Positions 33,829 through 42,515 of a stretch of DNA of 64,000 bases are shown here, piece after piece; position 1 is the first letter of the stretch, and every line of letters begins with the position of its first letter. The notes below the pieces were generated by a model that saw only the letters and a list, made by a program, of their open reading frames with translations, was not told the origin of the DNA and did no database searches. This stretch comes from Algorimicrobium hallyeonense (GTDB lineage: Bacteria; Bacteroidota; Bacteroidia; Flavobacteriales; Flavobacteriaceae). The position numbers were made by a program, and so were the translations under genes. The stretch is from contig NZ_JBHSLA010000001.1 of assembly GCF_042657385.1 (NCBI RefSeq), positions 806,001 through 870,000 on the forward strand, written 5' to 3'.

Positions 33829-34764
33829 TTAACAAAATTTTACTTTAATTTTATCCACGATGGTTTGTGCTAATTTTTTCTTGCTTTCCACCGTCCAACC
33901 AGCCACATGCGGTGTTAAAAGCACATTTTCGGCTTTAATTAAATACTGAAAAGCCTCTGGCATTTTGGATGAAAATAACTGTTCAAATGATGCTTTTTCG
34001 TATTCTAAAACATCTAATCCAGCACCTAAAATTTTACCAGATTTTAAAGCGGTTACCAAATCATCGGTTGCAACACTCTTGCCTCGAGCCGTATTAATCA
34101 GCCAAAATGGTTTATGGAATGCGTTTATAAATTCCGTGTTCACCATATATAGTGTTAGGGGAGTTTGTGGCGTGTGTAAACTTAACACATCGGCTTGGGT
34201 TTGAAGTGTTTTTAAATCCACTTGCTTGGCATTTTCATCGCCCACATGGGATTGAATGTCGTAACATAAAACGGTGACATCAAAGCCTCGTAATTTTTTA
34301 GCAAAGGCTTTTCCCATATTTCCATAACCAATTAAGCCTACGGTTTTTCCATCTAACTCAATACCTCGGTTTTCTTCCCGTAACCATTGGCCCTTTCTAA
34401 TTTCATGGTCTGCTTTGTTGAGTTTGTTAAATAAAGAAAGCAGCATGCCTAAAGTATGTTCGCCAACAGCATTCCTGTTACCTTCTGGTGCTGAAATAAG
34501 TTGAATACCTTTTTGTAGCGCGTATTCACCATCAATATTTTCCACACCAGCACCTACACGACCAATAAATTTTAGTTTGGTGGCCGCATCTAGAAACCGC
34601 TTGTCTATACTAAAACGACTGCGTATAATGACACCATCATAGGCATGAATTTTGGTCTCAATCTCGGATTTAGAAGCCGTGTAATCTTCATCGTTTTGAA
34701 AGCCTAAAGCATTTAATTGCTCAAGCATTAATGGGTGATTGGTATCTAGGTGGAGTATTTTCAT
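33829..34764 (-). CDS. D-2-hydroxyacid dehydrogenase, phosphoglycerate dehydrogenase-like
   Basis: A 311-residue NAD-dependent dehydrogenase. VGLIGYGNMGKAFAKKLRGF near 145-164 is the NAD Rossmann motif, LINTARGK carries the catalytic-region Arg, and LLTPHVAGWT carries the catalytic His. Length and the lack of an ACT domain fit a short SerA-like enzyme or another D-2-hydroxyacid dehydrogenase, so I leave the symbol blank. It is first in a minus-strand run and has a 230 bp upstream region with an unusual structured repeat (34810-34893). Confidence 0.85.
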   Translation of the reverse strand: MKILHLDTNHPLMLEQLNALGFQNDEDYTASKSEIETKIHAYDGVIIRSRFSIDKRFLDAATKLKFIGRVGAGVENIDGEYALQKGIQLISAPEGNRNAVGEHTLGMLLSLFNKLNKADHEIRKGQWLREENRGIELDGKTVGLIGYGNMGKAFAKKLRGFDVTVLCYDIQSHVGDENAKQVDLKTLQTQADVLSLHTPQTPLTLYMVNTEFINAFHKPFWLINTARGKSVATDDLVTALKSGKILGAGLDVLEYEKASFEQLFSSKMPEAFQYLIKAENVLLTPHVAGWTVESKKKLAQTIVDKIKVKFC

Positions 34765-34809
34765 GTGTATAAAAACAACAGATTAGTTTACTTCAAATAT
34801 ATAAAACCT

Positions 34810-34893
34810 AAACATGAACTCCCGATTTTCAATTCAAGATATTGTTCGTGCTCATACTTAAGAGTCCATGTTTCATTTGGCAAATAAGGACTC
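34810..34893. repeat. Competing inverted repeats in intergenic region
   Basis: AAACATGAACTC (34810-34821) pairs with GAGTCCATGTTT (34862-34873) with one wobble. The same GAGTCC (34862-34867) can instead pair with GGACTC (34888-34893), with ATTTGGCAAAT, an internal palindrome, in that loop. The two folds exclude each other. It lies upstream of the dehydrogenase gene and downstream of mgtE on the minus strand. The remaining bases of the 34765-34995 gap hold no recognisable gene. Confidence 0.45.
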
Positions 34894-34995
34894 AATATTT
34901 CTTTTTAGTTGAAACGGCATCCTTTCGTTTAAAACAAGAAAAAATTAAGCTGTATAGTGCGATTGTATAGGAACACCACAAATTATTTAAATATT

Positions 34996-36369
34996 TTAAA
35001 AACCTAAAATGAGTTTGGCAATGAGAAAGTACGTTAATATACCAAATAAATCATTACTGGTAGTAATAAATGGTCCTGTTGCTACGGCTGGGTCAATGCC
35101 TCGTTTATTAAGAAAAATAGGAATAAAGGTGCCAATTATTGCTGCCATTATTATCACGGCTATTAGTGCAATACTAATAGTTATAGAAACAATGTATGGT
35201 GTGCTAAACACGAAATGTGTAATGACTAAACCTATACAAGCAATCGCGATTCCGTTAACTAAACCGAGTAAGGCTTCTTTCAATAAGCGTTTAATAATAT
35301 TGCCATCAATGGTATCATTTGCTAATCCTTGAACAACAATAGCTGACGATTGTACACCAACATTTCCAGCGGTTGCTTGGATTAATGGTACAAAACTTAA
35401 CAGTACCACGAAGGCTCCCATATGGTCGTTAAATTGCTCGATAATTCCAGCGGCTCCAAGACCACCAAACATTCCAATTAATAACCATGGTAAACGTGCT
35501 TTTGTGAGTTTCCATATACTATCATCGGCTTCTACATCTTGTGAGATACCTGCCGCTAATTGGTAATCTTTATCGGCTTCTTCACGAATAACATCTACAA
35601 TATCGTCAATGGTAATTCTCCCCAATAAGGTGTAATTTTTATCGACTACAGGAATGGCTTCTAAATCGTATTTTTGCATAACTTTAGCCACTTCTTCAAC
35701 ATCTTCGTCTACAAAAACATAATCCACACTAGTAATATAGATATCTGCAATTTTTTGGTCGCTTTTAGCAACAATTAAATCCTTTAAAGATAAGCGCCCT
35801 TTTAATTTATTCTGTCTGTCTACTACGTAAATGGAATGTACACGTCTCACATCTTTTGCCTGACCACGAATGCGGCGTAAACAACCTGCAACGGTCCAAG
35901 TTTCATAAACTTTAACGAGTTCTTTAGCCATGAGTCCACCAGCTGTGTCTTCATCATAGGCTAAAAGTTCGGTAATTTCATCACGATGCTCTGTATCCTC
36001 AATATGAGAAATAACCTCGGCTTGACGTTCTTCAGAAAGTTCCGCAATAATATCGGCTGCATCATCGGTGTCTAATTCTTCAATTTCTTCGGCAATTTCT
36101 TTAGCCGATAGGTTTTTAAGAATTTTTTCACGCGTATCCTCATCTAACTCAATTAGAATATCGGCTGTCGTATCAGAATCTAATAATTTAATAACATAAA
36201 CGGCTTCTTCCAGATTAAGTTCATCAAGAATCTCGGCTATATCGGCATGGTGAAAATCCATCAATAGAGTTTTAAGATCCTTATCATTTTTAAATTCGAT
36301 AAGATTCTCAACCTGTTCAATAAGTTCGTCTGTAAGCTGAAATTGGATATTCTCTTGTTCTTCGGACAT
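34996..36369 (-). CDS. mgtE: Magnesium transporter MgtE
   Basis: A 457-residue MgtE-type Mg2+ channel. Residues 1-130 are the acidic superhelical N domain (ELDTDDAADIIAELSEERQA). Residues 135-260 hold the CBS pair (MAKELVKVYETWTV, IPVVDKNYTLLGRITIDDIV). From about 285 there are five membrane helices with FVPLIQATAGNVGVQSSAI and the selectivity region FITTSNDLFGILTYF. In known members the cytosolic domains close the pore when Mg2+ is high. It is monocistronic or leads to the dehydrogenase after a 230 bp gap. Confidence 0.94.
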   Translation of the reverse strand: MSEEQENIQFQLTDELIEQVENLIEFKNDKDLKTLLMDFHHADIAEILDELNLEEAVYVIKLLDSDTTADILIELDEDTREKILKNLSAKEIAEEIEELDTDDAADIIAELSEERQAEVISHIEDTEHRDEITELLAYDEDTAGGLMAKELVKVYETWTVAGCLRRIRGQAKDVRRVHSIYVVDRQNKLKGRLSLKDLIVAKSDQKIADIYITSVDYVFVDEDVEEVAKVMQKYDLEAIPVVDKNYTLLGRITIDDIVDVIREEADKDYQLAAGISQDVEADDSIWKLTKARLPWLLIGMFGGLGAAGIIEQFNDHMGAFVVLLSFVPLIQATAGNVGVQSSAIVVQGLANDTIDGNIIKRLLKEALLGLVNGIAIACIGLVITHFVFSTPYIVSITISIALIAVIIMAAIIGTFIPIFLNKRGIDPAVATGPFITTSNDLFGILTYFLIAKLILGF

Positions 36370-36407
36370 GCGTTTTTGTTAAGTTACTTTGTTAAGACAA
36401 CAAAGAT

Positions 36408-37187
36408 TTAGTCATTTTCATCAGTTTCTATCAGTTGTGTAAGTTCCAGAAAAGCGGTTACAGATAACTGTTCTGGTCGCTTGTCAAAGATAACATTTGC
36501 TTTTAAATTATCAGACAGATTGAAGGTTTTTAAGCTATTTCGCAGTGTTTTTCTCCGTTGTTGAAAGGCTTGTTTTACAACTTTAAAAAATAATTTCTCA
36601 TCGCATGGAAGCGAAAAATTTTCTTTTCGTTTTAGTATAAGCACACCAGATTCCACTTTTGGTGGTGGATTAAAAACCGTTGGCGGAACGGTAAATAAAT
36701 AGTCTGCATCGTAAAATGCTTGCGTTAAAACCGATAAAATACCATACACTTTGCTGCCTTCCTTGGAGCAAATACGTTGGGCAACTTCTTTTTGAAACAT
36801 CCCTGAAAACTCCGGAATCTGGTTCCGCATTTCTAAAGTTTTAAAAACGATTTGTGTAGAAATGTTATATGGGAAATTTCCAATTATAGCGAAGGGCTCA
36901 TCATGGAAAACTTCTTTTAAATCATATTTTAAAAAATCTTTCTCTATAACCCGATCGGCTAGATTGAGATAGTTGTTTTTAAGGTACGCAACAGATTCGG
37001 TATCTATTTCTATAACATGGGTTGTGATATCTTTTTTTAGAAGATACTTGGTTAAAACGCCCATACCAGGACCAATTTCAAGGACGTGCTTGTAGCCTTT
37101 AAAAGACAAGGAATCGGCAATTTTTTCTGCAATGGTTTCATCCGTTAAGAAATGCTGGCCTAAATGTTTTTTTGCTTTTACAGACAT
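36408..37187 (-). CDS. rsmA: 16S rRNA adenine dimethyltransferase (RsmA/KsgA)
   Basis: A 259-residue enzyme that dimethylates two adjacent adenines in helix 45 of 16S rRNA. KKHLGQHFLTDETIAEKIA at the N-terminus, LEIGPGMGVLTKYLL (SAM motif), IGNFPYNIST (catalytic NxPY) and FQQRRKTLRNSL are diagnostic. I start at ATG 37187 (MSVKAKKHLGQ). The frame extends to a TTG at 37271, but that would run into the DUF4286 gene. It lies 35 bp downstream of the DUF4286 gene and 38 bp upstream of mgtE, so these may share a transcript. Confidence 0.95.
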   Translation of the reverse strand: MSVKAKKHLGQHFLTDETIAEKIADSLSFKGYKHVLEIGPGMGVLTKYLLKKDITTHVIEIDTESVAYLKNNYLNLADRVIEKDFLKYDLKEVFHDEPFAIIGNFPYNISTQIVFKTLEMRNQIPEFSGMFQKEVAQRICSKEGSKVYGILSVLTQAFYDADYLFTVPPTVFNPPPKVESGVLILKRKENFSLPCDEKLFFKVVKQAFQQRRKTLRNSLKTFNLSDNLKANVIFDKRPEQLSVTAFLELTQLIETDEND

Positions 37188-37222
37188 GTTTGGTTTTTTG
37201 TTTTTTTTAAATGAGTTGCTCT

Positions 37223-37549
37223 CTATTTGGCACTCATGGTAAATTCTTCTATAACTTCTAATTCGGTGCAAAATAAAAGCATTTTATCTCCAAATTTTTT
37301 GAGTCCTTCTAATCGCAATCCGTCATCATCGTTATTGTAATAGCTATCTAGTGTTTGCCTAGAGTGCGCGCAAAACTGAACAGAATAAGTAACACCACCC
37401 ATTTCCTCTTCAACTAAAACACGTGTTAGTTTGGCGTCTTTAAATTTTCCTGTAGCTAATACTTTTGGAATGTGGTCTGTTTTCATCCAATTTAACCATT
37501 CTTGATGGCGATTTTTTTCTATGTTAATAGTCACATTATAAATAATCAT
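37223..37549 (-). CDS. DUF4286 family protein
   Basis: A 108-residue soluble protein of the DUF4286 family: MIIYNVTINIEKNRHQEWLN, WMKTDHIPKVLATGKFKDAK and YSVQFCAHSRQTLDSYY suggest a ferredoxin-like alpha-beta fold similar to dimeric monooxygenase-like proteins. Role unknown. In this window it precedes rsmA on the same strand. Confidence 0.8.
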   Translation of the reverse strand: MIIYNVTINIEKNRHQEWLNWMKTDHIPKVLATGKFKDAKLTRVLVEEEMGGVTYSVQFCAHSRQTLDSYYNNDDDGLRLEGLKKFGDKMLLFCTELEVIEEFTMSAK

Positions 37550-37653
37550 GCGTGTAAAATTTGCTGTTTAAATACCTAGTTGTGCAAATTACAGGAGTTC
37601 GCGCTCATCATCAAAAGGTTTTGGCCTTTTTTCCTGAATTAAGGTACTATTTT

Positions 37654-39423
37654 CTAATTTAAATCGTCTCCTCGTAAAACACGGTATCGTTTGCGTGCAT
37701 CCACAAAGTAAATACTGTCTTGATAATTAAAAATAATTTGCTCGTAGTTTTCTTTGGCTTTTTGTGGGTCTTGAAGTTGATTTTCATACAATTCGGCTAA
37801 AGCAAAGTAAGCATCATCGGCTAAAATATCATCTTTAAAATTAGCAATGATGATTTGATAATTAACGACTGCTTTTTCAAATTGATTTTTAGACTCATAC
37901 AGTTTGCCCTGCTTGTAAAGTGCTTGATCCTCTATGGATTGCCCTTTGTAATTTTTTAAAACGGTATTTAAAAGCGCAATGGCTTCATTGGGTTTGTTTT
38001 GAAAGGCCATTAAATCGGCTTTGGCGTAAAGTTTTAAAGCGGCTTGCGTGGAATCTTCAAATTTATTATCTGTAATTAGTAACATTAAATCCAATGCATC
38101 ATTAGCAATAAGTTGAGATGTTGATGATTTTAAAATTTTAAGTTGAGATTCTGCCCATTTAAAATCGCCTTTATAGTAACTGGTTTGGGCAACTTTAAAG
38201 CGTGCTTCTTGAGCCAAAGTACTATTTTTTAAATTACGTTGAATTTGGGTAAAATAAATTAAAGCTTCGTTGAATTTTTCTTGCAATACTAGAATATCAC
38301 CCAACTCTAATTTTACCGTTCCTTCATCTAAATCGGATAAAGGGAGTTTTAAACTTTCTTTTAAGAACACCGTTGCGGCTTGTGGATCATGCTTGTAAAA
38401 TGCCAAAAAGTGTGCGTAAGCAACCTGTAAATTTATGGTTTGGTTAAATTTTCCGAAAGTTTCAAAAAGCTCTAAATAGGTGTTTTCAATAGTTTCTAAA
38501 TCGGTTTCAGTTTTTAACGCAATTTGCAGTAAATTATAGTGCGCCCCAATTTTAACATCTAGATTTTGAGCTGTTTCTGCCAAGTAGGTGAAAATGGTTT
38601 TAGATACATCAAAATCATGGTCGTTCATTGCTACAAAGGCCAATTCTTCAATGCGCTCTAAACTTTCTGGTTGCCTGTTAAAGATGGCTTTTTCTTGAGC
38701 AAACGCTTTATTATAATCTTTTTGTTGAATAAAAAGCCAACTCAACAATTCATTCCAAAGCAAGTTAGGCTCTTGTTGTATTTTTTTGAGCAATAAGCGT
38801 TTTAAAATGAGATTGTTTTCGTTCTCTGAATCATCTGTTATAAAATCACTCATGGCGCGTTTAATGGTATTTAAATAGGAACTATTAACATCCACAAAAT
38901 TTAAATAACTACTAAACATTTTTTCTACATTGCCTTGCTCCCCATATATACGTGATAGTTGAATGTTAAAATTCATGGCTGGTTTTAGGGCCATGGCTTT
39001 CTCATAAGTGGTAATAGCTTGATCTAAAAGGGAGCGATTTTCGAAAAACTTACCAATTGAATACGCGAAATTTGGATTTTCGTCTAAAAAGGAAATGGCT
39101 TTCTTATAATTGGCATTGGCAGATTCTAAATCGTTTTTTAATTGGTAGTTGTAACCCAATTCTACATAAAGCGCGGGGTATTTTACCCGTTCAATTTGCT
39201 GGATTAAAAGAGCTTCAGCCTGATCCAATTGTTCTAGCTGCTGATGCGTTTTAATAAGCTCTAAAAAATAGGCATTATTATTAGCCGAATTTCTATGTAA
39301 TTCTTGATATGCCAAGAGCGATTTTTCAAACTCACCGTTTTTAGAATACTCTTTAGCGAGCAAGTCTTCTTGCGAAAACATACTGACCGAAAATAGAAAA
39401 AAGCATAAAAGAAAAAGACGCAT
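37654..39423 (-). CDS. Secreted tetratricopeptide repeat protein
   Basis: A 589-residue protein with a signal peptide (MRLFLLCFFLFSVSMFSQ) followed by about a dozen TPR-like helical repeats across the whole length (for example LYVELGYNYQLKNDLESANA, EARFKVAQTSYYKGDFKWAE, DDAYFALAELYENQLQDPQK). The C-terminal repeats resemble Tol-Pal or BamD-type TPRs. It probably scaffolds a periplasmic assembly, but the partner is unknown. It stands alone, with a terminator of the upstream small gene at 39487-39513. Confidence 0.85.
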   Translation of the reverse strand: MRLFLLCFFLFSVSMFSQEDLLAKEYSKNGEFEKSLLAYQELHRNSANNNAYFLELIKTHQQLEQLDQAEALLIQQIERVKYPALYVELGYNYQLKNDLESANANYKKAISFLDENPNFAYSIGKFFENRSLLDQAITTYEKAMALKPAMNFNIQLSRIYGEQGNVEKMFSSYLNFVDVNSSYLNTIKRAMSDFITDDSENENNLILKRLLLKKIQQEPNLLWNELLSWLFIQQKDYNKAFAQEKAIFNRQPESLERIEELAFVAMNDHDFDVSKTIFTYLAETAQNLDVKIGAHYNLLQIALKTETDLETIENTYLELFETFGKFNQTINLQVAYAHFLAFYKHDPQAATVFLKESLKLPLSDLDEGTVKLELGDILVLQEKFNEALIYFTQIQRNLKNSTLAQEARFKVAQTSYYKGDFKWAESQLKILKSSTSQLIANDALDLMLLITDNKFEDSTQAALKLYAKADLMAFQNKPNEAIALLNTVLKNYKGQSIEDQALYKQGKLYESKNQFEKAVVNYQIIIANFKDDILADDAYFALAELYENQLQDPQKAKENYEQIIFNYQDSIYFVDARKRYRVLRGDDLN

Positions 39424-39486
39424 AATATTACTTTGTGTAAATATAGCAAAAGTGCGCTGGAGATGATGTGAATGTTTTTATAAAAA

Positions 39487-39513
39487 AAATGCCTGAAGAG
39501 TTTTCAGGCATTT
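39487..39513 (-). terminator. Intrinsic terminator after the 42-residue peptide gene
   Basis: AAATGCCTGAA (39487-39497) pairs with TTCAGGCATTT (39503-39513), loop 5 nt. A run of A bases at 39482-39489 gives a T-run on the minus strand. It lies 80 bp past the stop of the small gene 39593-39721. Confidence 0.8.
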
Positions 39514-39592
39514 ACCAACCAAAATAAATGTGCTATTAACCATTGTAAATTACAAAATGATTCAGTTACCTGATTGGGTAATTTAACTAATA

Positions 39593-39721
39593 TTATTCCG
39601 AAACAACGGAAGCCGTTGCATTGGCATGATCTTTTTTGGATAAATCGAAATCTGAAACAAGGACTTTGCCGGCTATGACTGCTAAAACAATTAGAAGAAA
39701 AAGTCGTGTAAGATTTTTCAT
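39593..39721 (-). CDS. Short secreted or membrane peptide
   Basis: A 42-residue frame starting at ATG 39721: MKNLTRLFLLIVLAVIAGKV, then LVSDFDLSKKDHANATASVVSE. A basic start, a hydrophobic core (about 7-22) and a short polar tail look like a signal-anchored or exported peptide. It has its own terminator downstream (39487-39513) and another upstream (39792-39838), so it occupies an isolated transcription unit between serS and the TPR gene. Start codon and hydrophobic pattern support a real gene. Conservation in relatives should be checked. Function unknown. Confidence 0.5.
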   Translation of the reverse strand: MKNLTRLFLLIVLAVIAGKVLVSDFDLSKKDHANATASVVSE

Positions 39722-39791
39722 GATAAGTAGGTTTAAAACTTTAGGGTACACGAACTTCAACAATATTTGTTAATTAACAAAATAAAACAGC

Positions 39792-39838
39792 AAAAAATCG
39801 TTAAACAGCAGGTAATTTTTGCTTTTTAACGATTTTTT
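39792..39838. terminator. Strong terminator after serS
   Basis: AAAAAATCGTTAAA (39792-39805) pairs perfectly over 14 bp with TTTAACGATTTTTT (39825-39838). Inside the loop AGCA/TGCT can add four more pairs. It lies 42 bp past the serS stop and is T-rich on both strands. Confidence 0.85.
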
Positions 39839-39879
39839 ATAAATACTACTGAATATCAAGTAGGATAAAACCTACAATT

Positions 39880-41151
39880 TTAATCAATTATAGAAAAACC
39901 TGTATAAGGTATTAATGCGTCTGGAATAACAATACCTTCAGGTGTTTGATAGTTTTCTAAAATACCTGCCAATACACGCGGCAATGCCAATGAGCTACCA
40001 TTAAGTGTGTGTGCTAATTCATTTTTGCCGTCGCTGTTTCTGAAACGTAATTTTAAACGATTAGCCTGAAAGGTTTCAAAATTAGAAACCGATGAAATTT
40101 CTAACCATCTATCTTGTGCTGTTGAAAACACTTCAAAATCATAAGTCATAGCCGAGGTAAAGCCCAAATCGCCTCCACAAAGGCGTAAAATACGGTAAGG
40201 TAATTTAAGTTCTTGTAAAATGCCTTTAACGTGTTCCACCATAGTATCTAAAGCCGCATATGAGTTTTCAGGGCGCTCAATACGTAAAATTTCTACTTTA
40301 TCAAATTGGTGTAATCTGTTTAAACCACGAACATGCGCACCATAACTCCCAGCTTCACGACGGAAACAAGGTGTGTAACCTGTAATACCAATTGGTAATT
40401 CGCTCTCGTTTAAAATAACATCGCGAAAAATATTGGTTCCCGGTACTTCGGCAGTTGGTATCAAATATAAATTATCTTCTGTTACATGGTACATTTGTCC
40501 TTCTTTATCAGGTAATTGACCTGTTCCAAATCCAGAGGCTTCATTAACCAAAAGTGGTAATTGATATTCGGTATAACCAGCTTCGGTATTTTTATCTAAA
40601 AAATAAGCAATTAATGCTCGTTGTAATCTGGCGCCTTTTCCTTTATATACTGGGAAACCAGCTCCAGTAATTTTGTTGCCTAATTCAAAATCTATTATAT
40701 CATATTTTTTCGCTAATTCCCAATGAGGTAAGGCATTTTCGTGAAGTGTTGGAATGGTTCCTTCTTTGAAAACCTCCTCATTATCATCTTCAGAATTTCC
40801 AGTTGGAACGAGTTCATTGGGAACATTTGGAATTTGATATAATAATTGATTTAAAGCTTCAACAGTTTCATTTAATGTATCTGTTAATTCTTTGGATTGA
40901 CTTTTTAAATCGGTAGTACGGGCTTTAAGCGCATTTGCTTTTTCAGCCTGACCAGATTTGTATAGGGTACCAATTTCTTTAGAAAGCGTATTGGATTCTG
41001 ATAGTGTATTATCCAGTAAGGTTTGTTCTTGGCGTCTTTTTTCGTCCAGCGCAATGACTTCATTAATCATTTTGGTAGCATCAATTTGGCGTTTTGCCAA
41101 ACGTTCAATAACCAAATCTTTATGCTCTCTAATAAAAGGTACTTGTAACAT
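39880..41151 (-). CDS. serS: Serine--tRNA ligase
   Basis: A 423-residue class II synthetase. The N-terminal 110 residues form the coiled-coil arm that grips the long variable arm of tRNA-Ser (ALDEKRRQEQTLLDNTLSES). Then come TGTGQLP-like GTGQLPDKEGQMYH, motif 2 (FRREAGSYGAHVRGLNRLHQ, with F-R-x-E) and motif 3 (NGSSLALPRVLAGILENYQ). Length and spacing are normal. It is probably transcribed after the HTTM gene, 32 bp upstream. Confidence 0.96.
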   Translation of the reverse strand: MLQVPFIREHKDLVIERLAKRQIDATKMINEVIALDEKRRQEQTLLDNTLSESNTLSKEIGTLYKSGQAEKANALKARTTDLKSQSKELTDTLNETVEALNQLLYQIPNVPNELVPTGNSEDDNEEVFKEGTIPTLHENALPHWELAKKYDIIDFELGNKITGAGFPVYKGKGARLQRALIAYFLDKNTEAGYTEYQLPLLVNEASGFGTGQLPDKEGQMYHVTEDNLYLIPTAEVPGTNIFRDVILNESELPIGITGYTPCFRREAGSYGAHVRGLNRLHQFDKVEILRIERPENSYAALDTMVEHVKGILQELKLPYRILRLCGGDLGFTSAMTYDFEVFSTAQDRWLEISSVSNFETFQANRLKLRFRNSDGKNELAHTLNGSSLALPRVLAGILENYQTPEGIVIPDALIPYTGFSIID

Positions 41152-41183
41152 GTGATAAAATTTTAAGCGGCAAATTTACGTAA

Positions 41184-42515
41184 TTACCGTGTGAAATAAT
41201 CTTGTTTTGGTGGTAAAATCCATTCGCTATGCTTGAATGCGGACCACTTGGTTGCGGCTATATCTATTTTTGGATTAATAAACGGAATATAACTGCGTCC
41301 ATTCACGCTTATTCTACAGTCCACAAAAACAGAAACATCTTGTCCTTTTTTTGCAAAATCTTCTTTTAATATTTGCGCAAACTGCCATATAACATCTGCT
41401 TTAGCACTGGCTAAACGCTTTTGTTTAGGTGTTAAATAATAGTCTAAATTAATAGTGGTTCTCACTTGTGTTTTTTTATCCACAACATGATAAAGGGTAT
41501 GGCCACTTTTTGAGCGCAGCATCATGCGCCAAGACATTCTATGGCCTTCCTCCGTCCATAAAACCGATTGAGGAAAAACATGTTGACGTAAAGGCAATAA
41601 AATTTGAACTAAAAAGTAGATGCCGAAAACAGTAAGCATCGGTTTTTTATAGGGTGGAATAATTACTTCAGAACCTTCATAAAAAGGTTTTCGTTTTAAA
41701 AATATGCGATGTATTGTTTTAGGCTCAAAAAAGAATAAGGCGAAAGCAAGGGATAAGTATGGGAAAATTCCAACTTGAAAAACAAAGGAGTTGAACAGAT
41801 GGAAAAATATAGAAGCAAAAAACGCGAGTTTTCGTGTTGGTTTATAAAGTAGTAAAGGAATAATTAAACCGTCGAATAGAATGCCACCATAAGCTAGAAA
41901 ATAGTGCATCCATTCATTTTGTAGGAATTCACCAATTAAAAAATAATGCTCCTTACTTTTCATTAAAATAGCCATAACAGAAGCGTCTAGCCAATCTGGA
42001 TATAATTTGGCAACGGAACCGTAGGTATAAACAATAAACATCTGTAAAACAAAAATATACCTGCACCAATTTGGCATCGCTATTTCCTTAATTTTCGGAT
42101 TTAATTTGGCATCTATTGAAACATTTTTATGTGCTGGCAAAATAATCATGATAGCACTTAAAAGAACCAATAAATAGTAATGGTTGTTATACGATGATTT
42201 TTGCATTAAATACGTGCCGGTCCATAACAGTGTAAACATAAAAGCACTCACACGATATTTGTATCCTAGCATAATAAATAGGCCAAAAAGACCCATAATG
42301 GTGTAGTAAATATACATGCCATTACCCGGTAACGGCTGCAGCCATTCAAAACCAATAAAAGAAAATGTAAACTGGGGATCAATTAATGTTCGCTTAATCC
42401 AACCAGTGAAAATGGCACCAATAGATTCCAACAAACAAAGAAGACCGAAAATAATCCGAAAAACTATTAAGGCCGAATTATCTACTTGTTTAAAAAGAAA
42501 ATTAGTGAGTCGCAT
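41184..42515 (-). CDS. HTTM domain membrane protein
   Basis: A 443-residue protein with about seven membrane helices in residues 15-290 (for example LIVFRIIFGLLCLLESIGAI and YYTIMGLFGLFIMLGY), followed by a C-terminal soluble part. This is the HTTM arrangement related to vitamin-K-dependent gamma-carboxylase. Bacterial members are mostly uncharacterised, so a carboxylase activity should not be assumed. Its first 14 bp overlap the end of ribF, indicating co-transcription. Confidence 0.8.
   Translation of the reverse strand: MRLTNFLFKQVDNSALIVFRIIFGLLCLLESIGAIFTGWIKRTLIDPQFTFSFIGFEWLQPLPGNGMYIYYTIMGLFGLFIMLGYKYRVSAFMFTLLWTGTYLMQKSSYNNHYYLLVLLSAIMIILPAHKNVSIDAKLNPKIKEIAMPNWCRYIFVLQMFIVYTYGSVAKLYPDWLDASVMAILMKSKEHYFLIGEFLQNEWMHYFLAYGGILFDGLIIPLLLYKPTRKLAFFASIFFHLFNSFVFQVGIFPYLSLAFALFFFEPKTIHRIFLKRKPFYEGSEVIIPPYKKPMLTVFGIYFLVQILLPLRQHVFPQSVLWTEEGHRMSWRMMLRSKSGHTLYHVVDKKTQVRTTINLDYYLTPKQKRLASAKADVIWQFAQILKEDFAKKGQDVSVFVDCRISVNGRSYIPFINPKIDIAATKWSAFKHSEWILPPKQDYFTR

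Noticed and set aside
34801..34995. Possible coding remnant in the dehydrogenase-mgtE gap
   Set aside because: Translations in several frames give short peptides with stops (for example MNSRFSIQDIVRAHT) and no recognisable family. Only the inverted repeats are reported.
37188..37271. TTG start of rsmA at 37271
   Set aside because: The extension overlaps the DUF4286 gene end and is not protein-like. ATG 37187 gives the family's usual N-terminus.
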